The notes beneath the pieces were generated by a model. It searched no databases. It was not told where the DNA came from and was given only the letters and a program-made list of their open reading frames with translations. Shown piece by piece: positions 56,371-64,000 of a stretch of 64,000 bases of DNA. Position 1 is the stretch's first letter; the number at the start of each line of letters is the position of its first letter. Origin of the DNA: Ariolimax columbianus (Eukaryota > Mollusca > Gastropoda > Stylommatophora > Arionidae). A program made the translations under genes and the position numbers. The stretch covers positions 2,349,099 through 2,413,098 of the forward strand of contig JAVGWX010000012.1 in NCBI GenBank assembly GCA_036924085.1, written 5' to 3'.

Positions 56371-56372
56371 GT
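55965..56372 (+). repeat. (CAA)n/(CAT) microsatellite, copy B
   Basis: About 400 bp of caacaacaacatcaac pattern with a 15-18 bp secondary period. It is about three times longer than in copy A. The 148-codon INNNN ORF and its leucine-rich complement are artefacts. Confidence 0.97.
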
Positions 56373-56596
56373 ATTGAAGCTTACAAAACATCATAGCAAA
56401 GACAACTAACAAACTATGACTGGCCTATTTTGGTGGTCGGGGGTAACTAACGAAATCACTAACAAACTATCGTCAGGACAACTAAGTCATAAACACTTTG
56501 AAGGCATCCCATACATTACCTAGCAGGACGATTGTAGAGAAGCTGAAGGCTGGATCAGTTAAAATAGATTGTTGATTGGCTCACCGACAACATTCA

Positions 56597-57390
56597 TCAT
56601 CATCAAGTGCTTCAGTCCTGGGACTGGTTTGGAGTCCCGATTCCGTAATCAAGTGCTTCAGTCCTGGGACTGGTTTGGAGTCTCGATTCCGTTATCAAGT
56701 GCTTCAGTCCTGGGACTGGTTTGTGGTCCCAATTCCGTCATCAAGTGCTTCAGTCCTGGGACTGGTTTGTGGTCCCGATTACGCCATCAAGTGCTTCAGT
56801 CCTGGGACTGGTTTGTGGTCCCGATTCCGTCATCAAGTGCTTCAGTCCTGGGACTGGTTTGTGGTCCCGACTCTGTTATCAAGTGCTTCAGTCCTCGGAC
56901 TGGTTTGGGGTCCCGACCCCATCCTAAGTCATTCAGTCCAGGGACTGATTTGGAGTCCCGACCCAATCATCAGCAAGTCATTCAGTCCAGCGACTGGTTT
57001 GGAGTCCCGACCCAATCATCAGCAAGTCATTCAGTCCAGGGACTGGTTTGGAGTCCCGACACAATAATCAGCAAGTCATTCAGTCCAGGGATTGGTTTGG
57101 TGTCTTGACCCAATCATCAGCAAGTCATTCAGTCCAGGGACTGGTTTGGAGTCCCGACCCAATCATCATCAAGTCATTCAGTCCAGGGACTGGTTTGGAG
57201 TCCCGACCCAATCATCAGCAAGTTATTCAGTCCAGGGACTGGTTTGGAGTCCCGACCCAATCATCATCAAGTTATTCAGTCCGGGGACTGGTTTGGAGTC
57301 TCGACCCAATCATCAGCAAGTCATTCAGTCCAGGGACTGGTTTGGAGTCCCGACCCAATCATCAGCAAGTCATTCAGTCCAGGGACTGTC
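56597..57390 (+). repeat. 46/49 bp minisatellite, copy B
   Basis: Two sub-arrays: about seven 46 bp units (aagtgcttcagtcctgggac) and then about ten 49 bp units (aagtcattcagtccagggac plus tggtttggagtcccgaccca). The array ends by fusing to RT sequence at cagtccagggactgtctatc. Homologue of 41335-41640. Confidence 0.95.
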
Positions 57391-58957
57391 TATCTGGCAA
57401 CTTTTCAGTGAGTCCTTCAGACCGTCTTTAAAACGTTTCTTTGGGCGCCCTCTCTCGCGCCATCCCTCTCTCAGCTCGCCGTAGAGAAGCTTTTTTGGGA
57501 GCTGCTCGTCTGACATACGGACGAGGTGTCCGGCCCATCCTAGTCGTGCTTTTTCTAGCAGTGCATGGATGCTGGGCATGTTAGCCCCCGAGAGTACCTC
57601 GATGTCAGTGACACGATCTTGCCATAGGATGTGGAATATTCGCCTCAGGCAACCTGTGTGGAAGTGGTTTAACCTCCTTGCATGTCCAGAGTATACAGTC
57701 CAGCTGTCGCAAGCGTATAGTAGGGTTGGAATGATGGTTGCACGGTAGACTTTGAGTTTGGTCTTGACGCTAATGCCACGACGTGCCCAGACCATCGAGC
57801 GTCTTCTGCCAAAGGCTGTGCTGGCCTTTGCTATTCATGTCCACAGTTCCTCTTCCGGCTCTGAATCAACATTGGCTTTCTGGGAGGTGGTGGCTTTGTT
57901 CAAGGTGTTTGTTGAGCATGTTTAGCAGTAAGCGCGCTAGGATCTTGCCTGCTACGGAGAGTAGCGATATTCCACGATGATTGTCGCATTCCTGACGGTT
58001 TCCTTTTCTTTTGTACAGGTGAACGATTGAGGCGTCCTACAGCCCACATGTGACAGAAGAGTTCAGTGATCCTTTTGGTGAGGGATCGGCCAGCTGTCTT
58101 ATATATCTCTGCTGGTATTGTATCAGCTCCTGGAGCTTTTCCTATAGATAGTGAACTGTTTGCCCTGTTGACTTCCCCCTCAGTGATGACTTCATCAAAC
58201 GCCAGGTTCAGTTCCACCTGCGGCATTCGCCGGATGGCCTCTTCATTTATGGACGATGGGTGGTTTAGTATTTTGCAGAAGTGGTCTGCCCATCTGTCTA
58301 GAATCTGAACCTTATCTGTTAGCAGTACCCAATCTGCACTGCGAACTGGAGTATTACTAGAGGGCTGCGGGCCGTAGAGAGCTTTCAGTGCATCGTAAAA
58401 CCGTTTGGTGTCATGACGCTAGGCGAACCTCTCAATTTCGTCAGCTCTTTTGCTTAGCCAGGAGTCTTGCGTCTCTGTAAGCCTGGTCTGGACAGCTTTG
58501 CGAGCAGTATTGAAGGCAGCTTTTACTGCCGGAGATAATGTGTCTCTCTGGTATGCCCTGTGCGCTTCATGTTTTGCATCGAGAAGGCCCTGTATTTCCA
58601 GATCGTTCTCATCAAACCAGTCCTTATGCGTGTGCGTGAGTTGGCCAATGTGTTTAACAGCTAAATCGTAGAGTGTGTTTCTCAATGATGCCCAGTTCTC
58701 TTCGATGTCGTTCTTTTCAAAACGAAGCTTAGATAGTCTGCCCTCAAGCTCTTCATGGAAGCCTCCTCTCGTGGGTTCGTATTTCAGCTGAGAGACATTT
58801 AGCCTCCTCGGTGGTTTCTTTCCCTGGAGGCGCATTTTGGGCTGGACCTTGAAGTTTAGCTTGGCAATGACAATGTACCACACATGCTCTTCGTTACCAT
58901 AGCATCCGCTCGATCCCTACGTCTGATGATAATGTACTCAATGAGGTGCCAGTGGGT
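57391..58957 (-). pseudogene. Endonuclease-RT element, RT part with palm deletion
   Basis: The minus strand from 58957 reads: endonuclease end (HWHLIEYIIIRRRDRADAM), linker (HIGQLTHTHKDWFDENDLEI, 58600s), RT entry (LSIGKAPGADTIPAEIYKTA, 58140s), HRGISLLSVAGKILARLLL (57960s), FRAGRGTVDM (about 57840), then directly AKASTAFGRRRSMVWARRGI (57800s). The roughly 750 nt coding the RT catalytic palm with its DD motif is missing between TVDM and AKAS. The tail continues RATIIPTLLYACDSWTV, LGWAGHLVRMSDEQLPKKLL to LKDSLKSCQIDS, then fuses with the array. Confidence 0.88.
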
Positions 58958-59254
58958 CAAAATGGCGCCGGACATGATCGCAGTCAATTTCCCTCTAGAT
59001 AAAACGATGTTTTGTTTGTGTTTTCTATGATAACTCTCGGACTATTAACGTGATTCCTGGATATAAATGTGCCGACTTGTGAATTAAGCATACTAATGTG
59101 AAAGAAGTGATGCAACGAAGTATATAACAGTGTATTTTTAGTCGTGAAAGGTAGACTAATGTGTACAGTTTCGATGGGACAAAGCGTGGCCGAAACTTGA
59201 CCCGGTCAAAGGCTAGTGTCGCTCCGTGCTGTATCGTGACCCAGATAACGAAGC

Positions 59255-60398
59255 ATGAAAATTGAAACGAAGGAGGTCATCCTGACCCCGTCAAACAGAC
59301 GGTACTTCAGAAAGGAGCTCATCGCGCTTCGATCAGCACACTACGTCCCTTCAAAATCAGATCTACATCTGTTGCGTGTGCTGAAAATACACTTAACCGA
59401 GGAGGCATCGGAACTCACAAGTAAACAATCAAGGCGAAAGACCAGAGGAAAGAGAGGTGAAAGAAGAATACACAAACAAATGCACTCAGAAACAGCTACC
59501 TCAAAGCTCCACCCCAGAGATAAAAGAGAATGGAAGGGCTACCGAAAAAATGAGGCACACCATACTGTCTGCATCCGAACCCTTCACTAGTAGTCTTGAC
59601 AATGTCTTGCATCTAGAACATGTTGAGCCCGGACGAGAGAGTGAGGAAGATCCTGCGCACATCTGCCTCACTATAAACACATTGCGCAACTCACGACATC
59701 ACCCTACAGATCACACCCTGACTAGCAACTCGCAACTGGCAGGGCCCCCAAACTGCAGCGGCGGAACAGGCAGAAAACGATCACAAAAACTACCCATTAC
59801 GCTTGCAACTTGGAATGTCCGCACGCTACTGGACAACGCCAAAGCGAACAGACCCGAACGACGGACAGCACTGATCGCCAGAGAACTGGCTAGATACAAC
59901 ATCTGCATAGCTGCCCTGAGCGAGACACGACTGGCAGAGGAAGGGCAGATCACAGAAGAAGGCGCTGGTTATACTTTCTTCTGGAGCGGCCGCAGCAAAG
60001 AAGAACGCAGTGAAGCTGGAGTTGGCTTTGCCATCAAGACCAACATGGTCGTAAAACTCACAAGCATGCCCAGAGGAATTAATGACCGCCTGATTACACT
60101 GCGTCTTCCCCTAATAGGAGGGCGCCATGCAACACTCATCAGTGCATACGCACCCACAATGACAAATCCTCAGGAAACAAAAGATAAGTTCTATGAGGAC
60201 CTTGAGGCGCTCATCGCTGCAGTCCACAAATCTGACAAACTGATCATCCTCGGTGATTTTAACGCTAGGGTTGGCACAGACCATACATCCTGGGAGGGGG
60301 CCATTGACAGACATGGTATCGGAAAATACAATAGTAACGGAATGCTCCTTCTGAGGACATGTGCCGCAAAAGAACTACTCATTACACCTTACCTGTAT
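59255..60398 (+). pseudogene. Endonuclease domain of the same element, inverted relative to its RT
   Basis: Opposite strand to 57391-58957. Overlapping ORFs from 59255 and 59457 encode a basic N-terminal part ([20 protein letters not shown]) and an AP endonuclease: [55 protein letters not shown], ending at [16 protein letters not shown], where it joins CR1-like sequence at about 60400. The catalytic histidine-containing end is not here; the HWHLIEY stretch that normally follows is the start of the minus-strand part. 58958-59254 is probably its 5' UTR. Confidence 0.87.
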
Positions 60399-60402
60399 AA
60401 TT

Positions 60403-62690
60403 TATTATAACCCCTAGGTCCCTTTCCTTATATATATTCTTCTAATATTGTTTTCTCCCATTCTGTAATTATGTTCCAAATTGGATCTACCCATGTGGAT
60501 GACTGTACATTTACCTACATTAAACTCAATTTGCCTTCTCACAGACCATTCTAGAATTTGATCTAAATCCGACCTCAATATATCCACGTCTGCTTTAGAT
60601 GAGACACTGCTGCATAGTTTTGTGTCATCAGCAAATTTTGCAATCATGGATCCCATATAAATGACCAAATCATTTATATATATCAACAACAAAAATGGTC
60701 CCAAAAACCGAGCCCCGTGGCCCTCAACTTTTCACTTCACACCACTCAGAGTACTCCTTATTTATTCCCACCCTCTCCCTTCTTCCCGTTAACCTGTTTC
60801 AATCCATTTGGCAACGTCCCCACCTATTCCATGTGATTTTAATATTCGAAATAATCTTTGATGAGGTACTCTATCAAAGGCCTTTGCAAAATCTAGATAA
60901 ATAACGTCCACTGACTCCCCTTATCTATCATTTTGTTAACCACCTCCGTGAATTCTAATGGATTTGTTAAGCACGATCTCCCTCTAATAAACCCTTGCTG
61001 ACTATTTCTAATTAGATTAAACTTGTCTAAATGCATTACAATGTTTTCTTTGATTATTGACAATTTACAGACTATGCTCGTTAAACTCAATGGTCTATAA
61101 TTTGCTGGATCTGATTTGTTGTCCTTTTTGAATAAGGGGATCACTCCTGCATCTTTCCAATCCCTTTTGTAAGTGAATGAGAACATAATATAGCCAATGG
61201 TTTTGCTAGTTGGTCAATAATTTCAAATAGCAATGTTGGATGCATATCATCTTGGCCTGGTCATTTATCCACTTTCAACCCCTCCAATTTTCTAAAAACC
61301 ATTTCCTCTGTAATACAGATTGATCTTAATCCCGCTGTATCCATGTCTCTTTGAAAAATATCTATAGGCTCTGGGATCTTGGAGCAGTTCTCTTTTGTGT
61401 AGACTGTGCCAAAGTACTGTTTGAGTAGATTAGCTGCCTCCCTATTCTCACTTATTATTTTTCCTTTACTGTCTATGAGAGGGCCTACTTTGTCTTTCGT
61501 TCTTTATTTATTTCTAACATAAGAGAAGAAGCTTTTACTATCAGTCTTGATCCTCTGATCAAGTTGTTATTCGAAGTTTATTTTTGTTCACTTTCTGAGA
61601 AATGTTCTGTTAGACCAACTATTTTAAATGTGTTCCTTTTGATTTACCCTGCCTCTATATATTTTTTCCATGCTTTAATTTTTTGCTCTTCTACATTTCA
61701 CTACAAATCTAGTTATCCACTTTTTACACTTGGGGTTTACCTCCCTACATGGAACACAATCCTCTGTTAGCGTTTCTAGAGCTGTTTTAAAACTCTACCA
61801 CTCCTGTTCAACATCTGTTCCTCCGACAATGTCTTTAAAGATTATGTGGTTCGCTGTCTCTTTCATCCTCTTAACATCTGCCTTAGAGTAGTCGTATGTT
61901 CGCGTGTTTATGTTTACTTCTTTCCCTGCAATATGATCCCAACGGATGATTTGATGGTCACTTGAGCCAAACAGTTCTCCAAGGAAACGTTTTCAATCAC
62001 ATTTTCCTCTGTAATAAAAACTAGGTCGAGTACGTTTTTGCCTCTGGTGGCTGCTTCTACATGTTGAATTTAAAAATTATCAGCTATGCACTTAACAATA
62101 GGTTTTGACTCTACAAGTGCTTCTGCCATGTCCCATTTTATTTCTGGAAAGTTGAAATCCCCCCATTAATAATAATTTCCTATCACTTGCCTTTACTATG
62201 CTACTAATCAGCTCCTCATCTTCCTCCTTTTGGCTTGATGGACATCTATAGCACACTCCAATCACTGTTTTTTTCACCCCCACTTTCTATTTCTCCCCAT
62301 ACACTTTCATTCTTGTTACCACATAATAAATCATCTTTGATGGTTTAATTAACTGAATTTATTCAGTATAATATAACACCACCTCCCTAAGTCTTGTCTC
62401 AAATTACCTTATTTTTCCTTAACATTGTAGATCCTCTATTTCAAGTTCACTATCTGCAATGGCCTGACATGCCCATGATTCTGTTAACCCTATTATATCT
62501 GGTTATTTTTCTTCTACATACAGTTCCAATTCCTCTCTATTTTTACTATGCTTCTCACATTTGCAAAAAAGCATTTTAGTTTGTAATTTTGTTGTTTTTC
62601 CACTTTTTTTGCTTTTGCTTCATCGTTTTAATGTTTACTTGTCCACTACATATTTCACATTTCCCTGACCCCAACACCACATGTAACACT
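60403..62690 (-). mobile_element. CR1-like retrotransposon copy 2 (uninterrupted but 3' cut)
   Basis: Same family as copy 1. The minus strand from 62690 reads: endonuclease (VIGVCYRCPSSQKEEDEE and LLLMGGFQLSRNKMGHG, about 62110-62280), linker (NREAANLLKQYFGTVYTKEN, 61400s), RT (DWKDAGVIPLFKKDNKSDPA, 61100s; GPFLLLIYINDLVIYMGS and MIAKFADDTKLCSSV, 60590-60700; FNVGKCTVIHMGRS). FADD is intact here. It stops at ttataacccctagg (60403), where copy 1 continues for another 600 bp of coding sequence. It provides the empty-site reference for both insertions in copy 1. Confidence 0.9.
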
Positions 62691-62699
62691 ACATATAAG

Positions 62700-63040
62700 A
62701 AGGATCCGAGTATATCTTATCTCCTTTATTTAGTTTCCATGTTTCAGAAACGTCACAGACCAGACACAAGCGGTCAGGATTATATCCAGCAGTGTCATAC
62801 TAATGTTACCTGATGTCACCACCTTTGTTACGATAGGAGCCAGTTATGGTTACCCTCTGTTACGATATGAGCCAGGTATGGTTACCCTCTGTTAAGATAT
62901 GAGCCAGGTATGGGAACTGACATAGCAAAGACCCAGACCATGAACAGAGCTAAATAACCACCGGAAGTGATGGTAACCATGAGAGGGAAAAACCGAGCAT
63001 ATAAAACAATGACTTTCATGTTGAAGACTTGATGCTTTCA
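62700..63040 (+). repeat. Segment homologous to copy A 41920-42960
   Basis: ctcctttatttagtttccat and gcaaagacccagaccatgaa match copy A. About three units of the gttatgatatgagacagg-type array lie at 62830-62915. Confidence 0.85.
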
Positions 63041-63540
63041 TGATTCTATTGAGCAGAGTTTCTCTGTCTCTGGTTAGTAGTTACTTGACTGTACATCTTT
63101 CTCTGTCTCTGGTTAGCAGTTACTTGACTGTACATCTTTCTCTGTCTCTGGTTAGCAGTTACTTGACTGTACATCTTTCTCTGTCTCTGGTTAGTAGTTA
63201 CTTGACTTTACATCTTTCTCTGTCTCTGCTCCAATAGCTGGTTAGCAGTTACTTGACTTTACATCTTTCTCTGTCTCTGCTCCAATAGCTGGTTAGCAGT
63301 TACTTGACTTTACATCTTTCTCTGTCTCTGCTCCAATAGCTGGTTAGCAGTTACTTGACTGTACATCTTTCTCCGTCTCTGCTCCAATAGCTGGTTAGCA
63401 GTTACTTGACTGTACATCTTTCTCCGTCTCTGCTCCAATAGCTGGTTAGCAGTTACTTGACTGTACATCTTTCTCTGTCTCTGCTCCAATAGCTGGTTAG
63501 CAGTTACTTGACTGTACATCTTTCTCTGTCTCTGCTACAA
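63040..63540 (-). repeat. 39/51 bp in-frame repeat derived from a probable exon
   Basis: About eleven units. The 51 bp form encodes MYSQVTANQLLEQRQRK on the minus strand and the shorter 39 bp form lacks the ctccaatagctg part. Both lengths are multiples of three. Copy A has one unit at 42965-43010. Confidence 0.93.
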
Positions 63541-63825
63541 TTGCTTGGTTATCAGTAACTTGATTGCCTCCAGTTGATCTTCGTTTATCTTGACCCCCAA
63601 ATCATATTTCTTCACAACCTGTGTTATCATCCCCTCTGAGAATGTTTCGAACAGTCCAGGTTAAAGTGGACATCCTTATCTCCCTTCTTTCAGTCCGGAC
63701 ACTGGAACTGATTGATATGATGGCCTGTTGATTTGTATTGAAGTTTTGGATCAGACGAAGGACCGACTCATCAATTTCGGCTTGTATATGGATCTCAAAT
63801 AGCACTTTCAAGGACTCGGTCAAAC
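63541..63825 (-). pseudogene. Possible upstream exon of the MATH-like gene, copy B
   Basis: Minus-strand readings ESLKVLFEIHIQAEIDESVL then RLIQNFNTNQQAIISISSSV, and in a second frame GLFETFSEGMITQVVKKYDL then GVKINEDQLEAIKLLITKQL, stop, look like helical host protein and lead into the repeated MYSQVTANQLLEQ units. A frame change near 63690 could be an exon border or decay. The connection to 54594-55907 is inferred from strand and duplication. Confidence 0.45.
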
Positions 63826-64000
63826 GCTTCTCTGTAGTATATGAAGCAGAAAAACAGGGATCTTCTCAGACAAATCATCCTGTCTGTAAGGAATTTCAAT
63901 GTGCCAACATCCTTTTGGTGCCCGACTCTTTTGTGAATCCAGACTGGTTTTTGTACCCCACGAAAGTGTTTTGCTGCTTTATTTCTGATTATCGTTGAGA
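63826..64000. other. Window end, unassigned
   Basis: The last 175 bp show no recognisable feature. A short plus-strand open stretch is the complement of the exon-like region. Confidence 0.4.

Larger units (their letters stand above)
54470..63540 (-). repeat. Segmental duplication, copy B (interrupted)
   Basis: Homologous to 39030-43030. Matching runs from 54470 to about 57390, is broken by 5.3 kb of retroelement sequence (57391-62690), and resumes at 62700-63540. The piece corresponding to 41641-41920 of copy A is absent. Confidence 0.87.

Noticed and set aside
55950..56396. Asn/Ile-rich 148-aa ORF and leucine-rich complement
   Set aside because: Pure (CAA)/(CAT) microsatellite in the intron of the MATH-like gene.
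56569..57484. 179-, 163- and 130-aa ORFs
   Set aside because: They translate the 46/49 bp minisatellite in several frames.

Overview
This window is repeat-rich animal nuclear DNA, almost certainly from an invertebrate. The evidence is intron-bounded exons, several clades of non-LTR (LINE-type) retrotransposon, tRNA-derived SINEs, more than 25 mini- or microsatellite arrays, and a metazoan 18S rRNA fragment. The 18S variable region and the gene content look lophotrochozoan, probably a gastropod mollusc; this is an impression from reading, not a database result. There is no bacterial or phage content and no CRISPR.

Layout. 1-6228 is a 26-29 bp satellite with higher-order structure. 6.2-11.0 kb holds decayed reverse-transcriptase (RT) fragments between short arrays. 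11.5-13.2 kb is a G-rich minisatellite. 14.4-28.2 kb is one CR1-like retrotransposon on the minus strand, split twice by younger insertions. The first is a 7.4 kb unit (14757-22139) made of rRNA 5'ETS, 18S rRNA 5' part, 18S-derived leader repeats and a 1302-aa endonuclease/RT/RNase H ORF, flanked by a 16 bp target-site duplication. The second is a 3.1 kb plus-strand RT element (24117-27192) with a near-perfect 13 bp duplication. 28.3-38.9 kb has more arrays, a broken CR1-like copy on the plus strand and an isolated endonuclease domain (36.1-37.0 kb).

39.0-43.0 kb and 54.5-63.8 kb are two copies of a segmental duplication. Each carries the 3' exon of a coiled-coil plus MATH/TRAF-like protein on the minus strand. 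Copy B (54594-55907) is open. Copy A (39137-40574) has a frameshift and a homopolymer insertion. Between them lie a heavily rearranged plus-strand RT element (44.98-50.1 kb) and a 3.7 kb array (50.13-53.83 kb) built from the head of a tRNA-derived SINE. Copy B is interrupted by an inverted and deleted RT element and a second CR1-like copy (57.4-62.7 kb).

Two themes stand out. First, the 18S/retrotransposon chimera looks like an rDNA-associated element that moved out of the rDNA carrying its rRNA leader. Its own 5' leader holds three or four progressively decayed copies of the same 18S segment, all ending at about the same 18S position. Second, at least eight minisatellites here are tandem amplifications of retrotransposon coding sequence, sitting at the matching place inside otherwise collinear ORF remnants; others amplify a SINE head or a host exon. 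The only long intact coding regions are the 1302-aa retrotransposon ORF and the copy B MATH-like exon.
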